Source: Pseudomonas lactucae (GTDB lineage: Bacteria; Pseudomonadota; Gammaproteobacteria; Pseudomonadales; Pseudomonadaceae). From it: DNA of 58,375 nt. Below, in pieces: positions 45,381-54,365 of this stretch. The position numbers were made by a program, and so were the translations under genes. Below the pieces are notes generated by a model, which saw only the letters and a program-made list of their open reading frames with translations, was not told where the DNA came from and did no database searches. Numbering within the stretch: position 1 is the stretch's first letter; every line of letters starts with the position of its first letter. The stretch is taken from NCBI RefSeq assembly GCF_016937615.1, contig NZ_JAFHKI010000091.1:1-58375 (forward strand). Reading direction: 5' to 3'.

Positions 45381-46228
45381 GGAGACTGCTCCTCCAACAA
45401 TTGACGAATGGCAGGGATCAGGTCACTGGCCGCCAAGCCGCGACCCAAAGTGCCCTGGCGCTCTCCCGCCGTGGCATGCACCCAAACCGCCAGGCAGCTT
45501 GCCTCATAGGCGGGCATGCCCTGGGTCAGCAACGCCCCCACCAGGCCGGCCAGCACATCGCCCAGCCCCGCCGTCGCCATCGCCGGATGGCCTTGATCAC
45601 AGCGCGAAACACGTCCATCCGGGCTTGCAATCAAACTGCCAGCCCCCTTGAGAATAGCCACCGCATTAAATGCCTGACTCAACGCGCGCGCCACCTTAAG
45701 ACGGTCAGCCTGAACCTCGGCTGTCGAAATGCCCAGCAAACGCGCGGCCTCGCCCGGATGCGGTGTAATCACACAATTGGCTGGAAGGCTCACGCTGCCG
45801 GTTGCCAGTTGATTCAACGCATCGGCGTCCCACACCTGCGGCTGGCGCGCATTGGCGGCGACTGACAACAGGCTTTTACCCCAGGACGCCTCGCCCAGGC
45901 CTGGGCCAATGACGATGACCGAGATTTTTTCCAGCAGGCCCATCAATTGGTTGGCCGAGCTCACGCCGACCGTCATGACTTCCGGCAGTCTTGCCAGTGC
46001 TCCCGGCACGTTTTCGGGCCGGGTCGCCAGCGAGACCATGCCGGCACCGCTGCGCAATGCGCTTTCGGCGCTTAGCAATGCCGCGCCGCCAAGACCATGG
46101 TCACCGCCGAGCACCAGCAAGTGTCCGAACTGGCCTTTATGGGCACTGGGGGAACGCGCAGCCAGTTGCGGCAAATGGCCGAACAACAGCGGCTGAACGT
46201 CGGTTATTGGGTGTTTTGTCTGAGGCAT
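45368..46228 (-). CDS. nnrD: ADP-dependent NAD(P)H-hydrate dehydratase NnrD
   Basis: 286 residues with the ribokinase-like dehydratase fold that repairs hydrated NADH/NADPH using ADP. Signature segments are LVLGGDHGLGGAALLSAESALRSGAG, VIGPGLG, ITPHPGEAARLLG and GHPAMATAGLGDVLAGLVGALL. The epimerase half (NnrE), fused in E. coli YjeF, is not present here. It is the first gene of the minus-strand superoperon, divergent from queG with 63 bases between starts. Confidence 0.95.
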   Translation of the reverse strand: MPQTKHPITDVQPLLFGHLPQLAARSPSAHKGQFGHLLVLGGDHGLGGAALLSAESALRSGAGMVSLATRPENVPGALARLPEVMTVGVSSANQLMGLLEKISVIVIGPGLGEASWGKSLLSVAANARQPQVWDADALNQLATGSVSLPANCVITPHPGEAARLLGISTAEVQADRLKVARALSQAFNAVAILKGAGSLIASPDGRVSRCDQGHPAMATAGLGDVLAGLVGALLTQGMPAYEASCLAVWVHATAGERQGTLGRGLAASDLIPAIRQLLEEQSPCLK

Positions 46229-46291
46229 GCGTCTTCAAGCTCCGATGTCTGGCAGAATTATACGCATCTAACCTGTGGTTTCCCCTGTCTC

Positions 46292-47356
46292 ATGCCCGCT
46301 ATTACCTTCGATCTGCCCGCCCTCGCCCAATCGATCAAAGACTGGGGCCGCGAGCTGGGCTTTCAACAAGTCGGCATCAGCGGCCTTGACCTGGCTGAGC
46401 ATGAACAGCACCTGCAACGCTGGCTCGACGCGGGTTACCACGGCGAGATGGATTACATGGGCGCCCACGGCAGCAAACGCTCCCACCCCGAAGAACTGGT
46501 GCCGGGCACCTTGCGCGTGGTGTCGCTGCGCATGGACTACCTGCCCGGCGACACGCACATGGCGCAATTGCTGGCCCAGCCGGAAAAAGCCTATATCTCG
46601 CGCTACGCCTTGGGCCGCGACTACCACAAGCTCATCCGCAAGCGCGTCCAGCAACTGGCCGACCGCATCCAGGCGCAAATCGGCCCGTTTGGCTTTCGGG
46701 CCTTTGTCGACAGCGCGCCCGTGCTGGAAAAAGCCATTGCCGAACAGGCCGGCCTTGGCTGGATCGGTAAAAACACCCTGGTACTCAATCGCAAGGCCGG
46801 CAGTTATTTCTTCCTGAGTGAACTGTTTGTCGATTTACCGCTGCCGCTCGACGAGCCCCACCGCACTGAACATTGCGGCCGCTGCACCGCGTGCCTGGAC
46901 ATCTGCCCGACCAACGCCTTCGTCGGCCCCTACGTGCTGGACGCCCGGCGCTGTATTTCCTACCTGACCATCGAATTGAAGAGCGCGATCCCTGAAGACC
47001 TGCGCCCCCTGATCGGCAACCGTGTATTCGGTTGTGATGACTGTCAGATCGTTTGCCCGTGGAATCGTTTCGCCCGATCCACCGCCGAGGGCGATTTCCA
47101 GCCACGGCATAACCTGGATAACGCGGAACTGGCCGAATTGTTCATGTGGGACGAGGATAAATTCCTCAGCAGCACCGAAGGTTCGCCCTTGCGTCGGGCC
47201 GGCTACGAGCGCTGGCTGCGCAACCTGGCGGTGGGCCTGGGCAATGCACCGTCGAGTATTGTGGTGCTGGAAGCCTTGAAGGCGCGCCGGGATTACCCGT
47301 CGGAGCTGGTACGCGAACATGTGGAGTGGGCGCTGAACCAGCACGCCACACGCTAG
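46292..47356 (+). CDS. queG: Epoxyqueuosine reductase QueG
   Basis: 354 residues. The cobalamin-dependent enzyme converts epoxyqueuosine to queuosine in the wobble position of GUN tRNAs. It has the N-terminal reductase part (LGFQQVGISGLDLAEHEQHLQ), then two 4Fe-4S clusters in CGRCTACLDICPTNAF and CDDCQIVCPWN, and a HEAT-like tail. The start MPAITFDLPALAQS fits the family; the open frame upstream belongs to the nnrD shadow. No strong ribosome site is visible. Its TAG stop shares CTAG with the stop of the convergent channel gene. Confidence 0.95.
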   Translation: MPAITFDLPALAQSIKDWGRELGFQQVGISGLDLAEHEQHLQRWLDAGYHGEMDYMGAHGSKRSHPEELVPGTLRVVSLRMDYLPGDTHMAQLLAQPEKAYISRYALGRDYHKLIRKRVQQLADRIQAQIGPFGFRAFVDSAPVLEKAIAEQAGLGWIGKNTLVLNRKAGSYFFLSELFVDLPLPLDEPHRTEHCGRCTACLDICPTNAFVGPYVLDARRCISYLTIELKSAIPEDLRPLIGNRVFGCDDCQIVCPWNRFARSTAEGDFQPRHNLDNAELAELFMWDEDKFLSSTEGSPLRRAGYERWLRNLAVGLGNAPSSIVVLEALKARRDYPSELVREHVEWALNQHATR

Positions 47357-47967
47357 TGCACGTCGTCGTTGTAGACGAACTTGGGCATTTCCCAGTGGAA
47401 ACGGATCGCCAGCAGGCGCAATAGAAAGCCGCTGAACAAGGTCAGCAGAATCGCTTGCTCACTGGGCAGTTCCAGATAAAGGCACAGCAAATAGAACCAC
47501 GCCGCGAGGAACGACACGCTGGCGTACAGCTCGCGGCGGAAGATCAGCGGAATGTCGTTGCAGAAGATATCCCGCAGAATGCCGCCGAACACCCCGGTGA
47601 TCACCCCGCTGACCGAGGCCACCAGCATGCCGTGGCCCATTTCCAGCGCGGTCATGCAGCCGATCAAGGTGAACGCGACCAGGCCCACGGCATCCAGCGC
47701 GAGGAACAGCGAGCGCAGGCGACGCATCAAGGGTGCGATAAAGATCGTCACCAGCGCCGCGATGGAGGTCAGCACCAGATATTCCGGATGCTTGACCCAC
47801 GTCAGCGGGTAGTGGCCGAGCAATACGTCGCGTACCGAGCCGCCGCCCAATGCCGTCACACAGGCGATCAGCACCACACCAAACCAGTCCATGCCACGCC
47901 GGCCGGCGGACAACGCGCCGGTCATGGCTTCGGCGGTGATGGCGATGAGGTAGAGCATCAGCAACAT
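47353..47967 (-). CDS. Trimeric intracellular cation channel (TRIC) family protein, YicG/UPF0126
   Basis: 204 residues with seven hydrophobic helices arranged as two related halves. Both carry the glycine motif: GALSAGRRGMDWFGVVLIACVTALGGGSVRDVLLG in the first and GMLVASVSGVITGVFGGILRDIFC in the second. Bacterial TRIC homologues conduct potassium or sodium; the role here is unknown. The stop overlaps the queG stop within a CTAG palindrome. Confidence 0.92.
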   Translation of the reverse strand: MLLMLYLIAITAEAMTGALSAGRRGMDWFGVVLIACVTALGGGSVRDVLLGHYPLTWVKHPEYLVLTSIAALVTIFIAPLMRRLRSLFLALDAVGLVAFTLIGCMTALEMGHGMLVASVSGVITGVFGGILRDIFCNDIPLIFRRELYASVSFLAAWFYLLCLYLELPSEQAILLTLFSGFLLRLLAIRFHWEMPKFVYNDDVH

Positions 47968-48055
47968 GATGGCGATCCTTGCAAAGAGGCCGGCAGTCTA
48001 ATCATTTGCTGATGGCACCAAAAGAGGGCGCTTGGCGATAAACCGAGTCGTCTTC

Positions 48056-48127
48056 CATCGGGGGCAAGCCCCCTCCCACATTTGGAATGTGTTCACAAAC
48101 TAAAATGTGTGGGCTTGCCTACTATGA
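48056..48127. repeat. REP doublet, class 1, second arm degenerate
   Basis: A clear GGGGGCAAGCCCCCTCCCACA unit followed, after about 20 bases, by a decayed inverted partner (AAAATGTGTGGGCTTGCC) that lacks the central Gs. Between the channel gene and orn. Confidence 0.7.
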
Positions 48128-48149
48128 CGTCAGCTGAGTCGCTACAGCT

Positions 48150-48692
48150 TCAGGCCTTGATGAAATGCTTGCGGTAATGCTGCAGCTCGGCAATCGACTC
48201 GCGAATATCATCCAGCGCCAAGTGAGTGCTGCCTTTATGGAAGCTGTCCTTGACCTCTGGCGCCCAGCGTGCGGCCAGCTCTTTAAGCGTCGACACATCC
48301 AGGTTGCGGTAGTGGAAGTAGCTTTCCAGCCCCTTCATGTGCGTATAAAGGAAGCGACGGTCCTGGCAGATGCTGTTGCCACAGATCGGCGACTTGCCCT
48401 TGGGCACCCATTTTTCCAGGAAGGCGATGGTTTCGGCTTCGGCTTCGGCCATGCTGATGCGGCTGTCGCGCACACGCTGGGTCAGGCCGGAATTGCCGTG
48501 GGTGCGGGTGTTCCACTCGTCCATGGTGGCCAGCACCGCGTCGCTGTGGTGGATCGCGATCACCGGTCCTTCAGCCAAGGTGTTGAGGTTGCTGTCGGTG
48601 ACAATGGTGGCCATCTCGATGATGACGTCGGTGTCGGGGTTCAGACCGGTCATTTCCAGATCGATCCAAATCAGGTTCTGTGGGTTTTGCAT
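48150..48692 (-). CDS. orn: Oligoribonuclease
   Basis: 180 residues of the DEDDh exonuclease family that degrades dinucleotides, including pGpG from c-di-GMP breakdown. The first metal motif is WIDLEMTGLNPDTD (Asp11, Glu13); later motifs are GNSICQDRRFL and HLALDDIRESIAEL. The start MQNPQNLIW is the usual one; the longer frame upstream has no support. It is divergent from rsgA, as in P. aeruginosa. Confidence 0.98.
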   Translation of the reverse strand: MQNPQNLIWIDLEMTGLNPDTDVIIEMATIVTDSNLNTLAEGPVIAIHHSDAVLATMDEWNTRTHGNSGLTQRVRDSRISMAEAEAETIAFLEKWVPKGKSPICGNSICQDRRFLYTHMKGLESYFHYRNLDVSTLKELAARWAPEVKDSFHKGSTHLALDDIRESIAELQHYRKHFIKA

Positions 48693-48801
48693 GGCTTGAT
48701 TCTCTTGGCACCTTGGCGTAGCTGCGCAGTTTAGCAGGCGGGGCCGTGCTAGACTCGCGACCGTTTTACCCAAACCTTTGCATTATCGACACGGAACACC
48801 A

Positions 48802-49833
48802 ATGGCCAAACGCCAGCTCAATCGTCGCCAAAACTGGCGCATCGAAAAGATTCAAGGTGAACGCGCCGCGCGCGCCGCCAAACGTGAATCCTCCGCCGTG
48901 GAAGCGCTTGAAGGCGGCGACCTGGGCCCCGAGCAAACGGGCCTGGTGATCGCGCACTTCGGGGTGCAGGTCGAAGTCGAGACCCTGGAAGGCGAGCTCG
49001 CGGGCTCAGTGTCCCGTTGCCACCTGCGCGCCAACCTGCCTGCGCTGGTGACCGGCGACAAAGTGGTGTGGCGTGCCGGCAACCAGGGCATCGGCGTGAT
49101 CGTCGCCCAGTTGCCGCGCACCACCGAACTGCGCCGGCCCGACAGCCGCGGCCAGCTCAAGCCGGTGGCGGCCAACGTCGACATGATCGTGATCGTGTTC
49201 GCGCCACTGCCCGAGCCTCATGCCAACCTGATCGACCGCTACCTGGTGGCCGCCGAGCATGCCGGCATCCGCCCGCTGTTGCTGCTGAACAAATTCGACC
49301 TGATCGACGAGCAGAACGCCCCGGCGCTGAATGCGCTGCTGGCGGTCTACCGCACCCTCGGCTACCCGGTGCTGGAAGTCTCGGCCCATCACGGCAATGG
49401 CATGGAACAGCTGCAGCAGCAGCTCGACGGGCGTATCAGTGTGTTCGTCGGCCAGTCCGGCGTGGGCAAATCGTCGCTGGTCAACAGCCTGCTGCCGGAA
49501 GTCGACACCCGCGTAGGCCCGCTGTCGGAGCTGTCCGGCCAGGGCACCCACACCACGACCACGGCGCGGTTGTTCCACTTCCCCGGCGGCGGCGAGTTGA
49601 TCGACTCCCCGGGCATTCGTGAATTCGGCCTCGGCCACGTCAGCCGCAGCGATGTGGAGGCGGGCTTCATCGAGTTCAACGACCTGATCGGCACCTGCCG
49701 CTTCCGCGACTGCAAACACGACCGCGAACCGGGTTGCGCGCTGCTCAAGGCCCTGGAAGACGGCCGCGTGCAGCAGCAGCGGATGAACAGCTATCGGTCG
49801 ATTATTGCGAGTTTGCCGGAGAGCAGTTACTGA
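48802..49833 (+). CDS. rsgA: Small ribosomal subunit biogenesis GTPase RsgA
   Basis: 343 residues. An N-terminal basic extension (MAKRQLNRRQNWRIEKIQ) and OB fold are followed by a circularly permuted GTPase domain with G4 NKFDLID first, then G1 GQSGVGKSSLVN and G3 DSPGIREFG. A C-terminal zinc finger (CRFRDCKHDREPGCAL) follows. It checks late 30S maturation. The ATG at 48802 gives the family's MAKRQL start; the frame extends eight codons further without support. Confidence 0.97.
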   Translation: MAKRQLNRRQNWRIEKIQGERAARAAKRESSAVEALEGGDLGPEQTGLVIAHFGVQVEVETLEGELAGSVSRCHLRANLPALVTGDKVVWRAGNQGIGVIVAQLPRTTELRRPDSRGQLKPVAANVDMIVIVFAPLPEPHANLIDRYLVAAEHAGIRPLLLLNKFDLIDEQNAPALNALLAVYRTLGYPVLEVSAHHGNGMEQLQQQLDGRISVFVGQSGVGKSSLVNSLLPEVDTRVGPLSELSGQGTHTTTTARLFHFPGGGELIDSPGIREFGLGHVSRSDVEAGFIEFNDLIGTCRFRDCKHDREPGCALLKALEDGRVQQQRMNSYRSIIASLPESSY

Positions 49834-49866
49834 ACACCCCTCGCAGTACCGGGTAAGCACGCTTGC

Positions 49867-49896
49867 TGTGGTGAGCTGGCTTGCCCGCTCACCACA
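49867..49896. terminator. Bidirectional hairpin between rsgA and motB (class 2 palindrome)
   Basis: TGTGGTGAGCTGG...CCGCTCACCACA hairpin between convergent rsgA and motB, sharing arms with the 8.76 and 12.25 kb palindromes. Confidence 0.65.
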
Positions 49897-49910
49897 TCTC
49901 CATAAAGTAC

Positions 49911-50921
49911 TTACGACCCAGCTTTAGGCACCGTAGGATCTTTCACCCCACCATCATCAAACAGGTTCAGCTTCTGCCGCAGCTCGTGGGCCGGCAACGG
50001 CTCCTGCCCCGGCGGGATCGCGTTCGGGTCGGCAGGCACTTCGCCTGGCGCACCGGCACCTGGGGTCGGCTGCGGCTGATCACCTTCAATCGCACGCTGG
50101 GCCTTTTTGGTCAGCACGACAATGTCGATGCGCCGGTTGGCCGGATTGAACGGATCCTTGTGATCAAACAGCTGCGAGGAGGCAAAACCCACCACGCGAG
50201 CGACCTGCGGGTCCGGGTAGCTACCGGCCACCAGTGCACGGCGCGCAGCGTTGGCGCGGTTGGCCGAAAGCTCCCAATTGCCAAAGTCGCCCTGGCCTGC
50301 ATACGGCTTGGCGTCGGTGTGGCCGCTGATGCTGATCTTGTTCGGCACCGTCTTGATGGTGTCGGCCATGGCCAGCAGGATGTCTTCGAAGTACGGTTTC
50401 AAGCGGGCACTGCCAGAGTCGAACATCGGCCGGTTGGCGGCGTCGGTGATCTGGATGCGCAAGCCTTCCGGAGTGATCTCGAACGAAATCTGATCCTTGA
50501 ACTTCAGCATCTGCGGATTTTCTTCGACCTTGTTCTGCAACTCTTGCAGCAGCAGCTCAAGGCGCTCCTGCTCGACCTGCTCGGCCATGGTCTCGACGGT
50601 ATCGCGTTCGATCGGAATTTTTTCCTGCGGCGCTTCGGTCTTGACCTCGGGGTTGATGGTGCGCTCAGGCGCCAACTGCGGCGAGCCGCCCAGGTCGATC
50701 ACAAAGGGCGTGCCGCTTTCCGAAAAGCCAATCGGGTCTTTGAAGTAGCCGGCAATGGCGATCTTCTGTTCAGGCGTGGCCGTAGACATCAGCCACAGCA
50801 CCAGGAAGAACGCCATCATCGCCGTGGCAAAGTCGGCAAAGGCGATCTTCCAGGCGCCACCGTGGTGCCCCGCAGCGAAGCGCTTGACGCGCTTGATGAT
50901 TATCGGCTGGTTGTTTTCCAT
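49911..50921 (-). CDS. motB: Flagellar motor protein MotB
   Basis: 336 residues. A basic N-terminus leads to one membrane helix with the proton-carrying Asp30 (FADFATAMMAFFLVLWLMS). The periplasmic plug and the OmpA-like peptidoglycan-binding domain (ISGHTDAKPYAG, then WELSANRANAARRALV) follow at about 150-285. A Pro-rich tail ends the protein. It anchors the stator to the cell wall. The start lies 4 bases after the motA stop. Confidence 0.97.
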   Translation of the reverse strand: MENNQPIIIKRVKRFAAGHHGGAWKIAFADFATAMMAFFLVLWLMSTATPEQKIAIAGYFKDPIGFSESGTPFVIDLGGSPQLAPERTINPEVKTEAPQEKIPIERDTVETMAEQVEQERLELLLQELQNKVEENPQMLKFKDQISFEITPEGLRIQITDAANRPMFDSGSARLKPYFEDILLAMADTIKTVPNKISISGHTDAKPYAGQGDFGNWELSANRANAARRALVAGSYPDPQVARVVGFASSQLFDHKDPFNPANRRIDIVVLTKKAQRAIEGDQPQPTPGAGAPGEVPADPNAIPPGQEPLPAHELRQKLNLFDDGGVKDPTVPKAGS

Positions 50922-50924
50922 GGC

Positions 50925-51776
50925 TTAGCGACCGCGAACCGCTTGTTCCAGCTCGGCGAAGCTTGGGCGATGCTTCGGGTACAGGACCTTGCGACCGAAC
51001 TCCACCGCCAGCGACGGCGGCATGCCGGAAGCGGATGCCACCAGGCTGGCCTTGATCGACTCGTACAGGTTGATTTCTTCCTTGGCGTCGTGGGCCAGGG
51101 AGGTCGCCAGCGGGCCGAAGAAGCCGTAGGCCGCGAGAATACCGAAGAAGGTCCCCACCAGGGCCGCACCTACGTGCATGCCGATAGCCGCCTGGTCACC
51201 CTCGCCCAGGGAAGCCATGGTCACCACGATACCGAGTACCGCCGCAACGATACCGAAACCGGGCATGCCGTCAGCGACGCCGGTCACGGCGTGGGATGGA
51301 TGCTCCAGCTCCTCTTTAAGACTGAACAGCTCCATGTCGAACAGGCCCTCAAGCTCATGGGGAGCCATGTTGCCGGACGACATGATGCGCAGGTAATCAC
51401 AGATATAAGCGGTCATGCGCTCGTCTTTGAGCACAGCCGGGTACTTGGCGAAAATCGGGCTGGCCGCGGCGTCTTCGATGTCGGCCTCAATGGCCATCAT
51501 GCCTTCGCGGCGGCTCTTGTTGAGGATCTCGTACACCAGGCCCAGCACTTCCAGGTAGAAGGTGTGGGTGAAGCGCGAACCGAACATGCTCAGCGATTTT
51601 TTGATCACGTGCATGGTCATGTAGCCGGGGTTGGCCTGCAGGAAAGCACCCAACGCCGCACCACCAATAATCATCACCTCAAAAGGTTGGATCAGTGCCG
51701 CAATTTTACCGTGGGACAGGACGTACCCGCCGAGCACGCTCGCGAAGACGACGATGATGCCGATAATTTTAGCCAT
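50925..51776 (-). CDS. motA: Flagellar motor stator protein MotA
   Basis: 283 residues with four membrane helices (IIGIIVVFASVLGGYVL, MIIGGAALGAFLQ, then VADGMPGFGIVAAVLGIVVTMASL and LVGTFFGILAAYGFFGPLA). The large cytoplasmic loop carries charged residues that contact FliG. The second pair holds the conserved PGFGIVAAVLG. MotA with MotB forms the proton-driven stator. A sigma-28-type promoter lies upstream. Confidence 0.97.
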   Translation of the reverse strand: MAKIIGIIVVFASVLGGYVLSHGKIAALIQPFEVMIIGGAALGAFLQANPGYMTMHVIKKSLSMFGSRFTHTFYLEVLGLVYEILNKSRREGMMAIEADIEDAAASPIFAKYPAVLKDERMTAYICDYLRIMSSGNMAPHELEGLFDMELFSLKEELEHPSHAVTGVADGMPGFGIVAAVLGIVVTMASLGEGDQAAIGMHVGAALVGTFFGILAAYGFFGPLATSLAHDAKEEINLYESIKASLVASASGMPPSLAVEFGRKVLYPKHRPSFAELEQAVRGR

Positions 51777-51844
51777 AGGAGATGAGTACTTGCGCCGTCG
51801 GGTTCATGGACATATTTGGGGGAACTGAAAAACTCTTGTTCTAC

Positions 51845-51871
51845 TTATCGGCAAAACTGCGCCAGACTATA
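51845..51871 (-). promoter_or_regulatory. FliA (sigma-28) promoter of motAB
   Basis: Minus strand reads TATA-N15-GCCGATAA. The -10 matches the FliA consensus GCCGATAA exactly and the spacing is the expected 15 bases; the -35 differs from TAAA by one base. It sits about 70 bases before the motA ATG and makes motAB a late flagellar operon. Confidence 0.85.
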
Positions 51872-51943
51872 GGCCGTTAAGGCGAAAAGCCAGTTCGGCC
51901 CGCTCCGGGCGTGTTGACCGCAAGTGATGATCGCGCCCCAATC

Positions 51944-53479
51944 ATGGCAAATGAAACGACAGTCCCACCTGTAAGACCTTTCTCTCTCGCCGCTTGGATC
52001 AAGCGTCTGGACGAAGTGCTGCTGCCTGTTCCCCAGGCCAGCCACGACCGCGTATGCAAGGCAATCCGCGACAGCCGCAGTTCGTTGCGAGATATTGCCG
52101 AACTGATGCAAAACAGCCCGGCGCTGGTGCTCAGTGTGATGCGCGAGGCCAACAGCCACACCCATGGCAGCCTGGCGGAACCGGCTGAAAACCTCGAAGT
52201 GGCGCTCAACCGCCTGGGCCTCAAGCGCGCCGAAGAATTGTTGGCGCGCCTGCCCTCGGTGCCGGCCCATGAGATTCCCGTGGCGCTGCGCCAGTTATTG
52301 CTGGTGAGCCAACACGCGTCACAGCAAGCCAATGGTTTGTTCGGCAACCGCCTGGCGCGACTCTGGCAGGACATTCATTGGGGCAGCCTGCTGTTTCTGT
52401 CGCCGCTGTGGCCGATGGCCGTGGCTTATCCCAAGTTGCTGGAAGAATGGGAGCTGCGCGTCATCCACAAGGGCGAGTCGGCACGCAAGGTCGAGCAGGA
52501 GCTGTTCGGCGTGCGTCTGCTGGACCTGTGCCTGGGCCTGAGCGACGCCTGGCATCTGCCGATCTGGGTTTCGCAAGGCTATACCCTGATGCAGAGCGAA
52601 CAGCGTTTGTTGGTCAAGGCGCTGCATATCGCCCGCGAGGACGACGCCCTGCGCCACCAGCAACTGCTCGACGCCGAGCCCAACCTGCGCCGCTGGCTGA
52701 ACCAGCCAGCCAATACCGTGCTGCTGGCCAATGGTCTGGCGATGTCCGCCCAGGAATCCTGGAGCTGCCCGCACACCCAGCGCTGGCAGTACCTGACCGC
52801 TTTATACCTGCAACAGCCCTTGGCCGAGGTGCAGCAACATTCCCATCAACAAGCCGTGACCAGCGCCCGCACCACCCTGATGCCCGACCTCTGGCACCCG
52901 GCGCTGTCGTTGATCTGGCCATGGCATGTACAGAAGATTCATCGCGGCCTGCTGCCGGCAGCGCCACCCACCGCCGAGGCACTGGCGATCTGGCGCAAGC
53001 GCTGCACCGAACTGCTGGTAGAGCCAAGCCGCTTTGCCAACGCCATGCACCTGACCACTTGCGCCAAGGAAGCCCTGGTGGCCAGCGGCATGCAGCGGGT
53101 CATGCTGCTGATGACCGACCGCGCCCAGAGTACCTTGCGTGTGCATCAGGTCGACGGCCTGCCGAAGGACGCCGCCAACCTGAGCCTGGACGCGGTCAAC
53201 AGCACGCTGTTGCAGCGGCTGCTGGAAAAGTCTGCCCAGGTACGCCTCACCCCGGATAACCATGCCCAGTTCTCGGCCTTACTGCCGCCGATCCTGCGCC
53301 GCCTGTTCAACGGTGAACACCTGCTGCTGCGCTCGCTGAGCTGCAACGGCAAGGTGGTCATGCTGATGGTGGCCGACCAGGGCGGCGGACCGTTCTCGGA
53401 AACCACCGTGCAGGCCTTCGGCAAAACCGCCCAATGCATCGAAAAAGCCCTGCACTGCTTTACCAACCGCAGCGTCTGA
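51944..53479 (+). CDS. HDOD domain protein
   Basis: 511 residues, cytoplasmic. The HDOD fold occupies roughly residues 20-210 (LPVPQASHDRVCKAIRDSRSSLRDIAELMQNSPALVLSVMREAN, with NRLGLKRAEELLARLP). It is a degenerate HD-like regulatory domain without obvious metal ligands. The C-terminal 130 residues resemble a GAF-like sensor (VMLLMTDRAQSTLRVHQVDGL). Such proteins are thought to act in signalling, some of them with c-di-GMP networks, but the function here is unknown. I chose MANETTVPPVRPFS as start. It lies between motA and rhdA, as I recall for PA4955. Confidence 0.85.
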   Translation: MANETTVPPVRPFSLAAWIKRLDEVLLPVPQASHDRVCKAIRDSRSSLRDIAELMQNSPALVLSVMREANSHTHGSLAEPAENLEVALNRLGLKRAEELLARLPSVPAHEIPVALRQLLLVSQHASQQANGLFGNRLARLWQDIHWGSLLFLSPLWPMAVAYPKLLEEWELRVIHKGESARKVEQELFGVRLLDLCLGLSDAWHLPIWVSQGYTLMQSEQRLLVKALHIAREDDALRHQQLLDAEPNLRRWLNQPANTVLLANGLAMSAQESWSCPHTQRWQYLTALYLQQPLAEVQQHSHQQAVTSARTTLMPDLWHPALSLIWPWHVQKIHRGLLPAAPPTAEALAIWRKRCTELLVEPSRFANAMHLTTCAKEALVASGMQRVMLLMTDRAQSTLRVHQVDGLPKDAANLSLDAVNSTLLQRLLEKSAQVRLTPDNHAQFSALLPPILRRLFNGEHLLLRSLSCNGKVVMLMVADQGGGPFSETTVQAFGKTAQCIEKALHCFTNRSV

Positions 53480-53536
53480 TGCTTGCGCTACAATCGCCCT
53501 CCTTTATCGCCAACATTTGTGCCCAGGAGACCTCAC

Positions 53537-54350
53537 ATGCCTGACTTCTCTGGCTTGCCGCTGGTGATCGAATCCAGCGACCTGATCGGTCGCCTTGATG
53601 CCGAACACCTGATTCTGGTGGACCTCACCAGCGCCGCCCGCTACGCCGAAGGGCATATCCCCGGCGCGCATTTCGTTGACCCCAAACGCACCCAGCTGGG
53701 CCAGCCGCCGGCACCCGGCCTGCTGCCCAACAAGGCTGATCTTGAGAAACTGTTCGGCGAACTGGGCCACACCCCGGACGCCACCTACGTGGTCTACGAC
53801 GACGAAGGCGGCGGCTGGGCCGGACGATTCATCTGGATGCTCGACGTGATCGGCCATCAGAAGTACCACTACCTGGACGGCGGCCTGCTGGCCTGGCTGG
53901 AAGAAAAGCACCCGATTTCCACCGACGTGCCGCCCCCGTCGGCGGCCCGGTCAGCCTCACGCTGCACGACGGCCCCACCGCCACCCGCGAATACCTGCAA
54001 AGCCGTCTCGGCGCCGCGACCTGGGCATCTGGGACGCACGCGGCCCGCTGGAATACTCCGGTGAGAAGGTGCTTGCCGCCAAAGGCGGGCACATCCCCGG
54101 CGCCGTGAACTTCGAATGGACCGCCGGCATGGACAAGGCGCGCAACCTGCGTATCCGCCGCGACATGCCGCAGATCCTCGAAGACCTCGGGCTAACCCGC
54201 GACAAAGAAATCATCACCCACTGCCAGACTCACCACCGCTCTGGCTTCACCTACCTGGTGGCCAAGGCGCTCGGTTATCCGCGAGTCAAAGGTTATGCCG
54301 GTTCCTGGGGCGAATGGGGCAACCACCCCGATACCCCCGTTGAGATTTAA
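53537..54350 (+). CDS. rhdA: Thiosulfate sulfurtransferase RhdA (two apparent frameshifts)
   Basis: Restored length is 271 residues with two rhodanese domains. The active-site loop CQTHHR gives Cys230, the same number as in the well-studied Azotobacter RhdA, from memory. The first domain begins MPDFSGLPLVIESSDL and contains YVVYDDEGGGWAGRF. The frame breaks near 53938 (PPPVGGPVSLTLHDG expected) and near 54018 (LGAADLGIWDARGPLEYSG expected); each is explained by one missing G. Both restored, 816 bases divide into 272 codons. It would transfer sulfane sulfur from thiosulfate to an acceptor such as cyanide. I regard the breaks as sequence errors. Confidence 0.92.
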
Positions 54351-54365
54351 GGTTTAAGGACAGTT

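Noticed and set aside
49881..51785. 634-codon plus-strand open frame opposite motB and motA
   Set aside because: Shadow of two well-defined flagellar genes.
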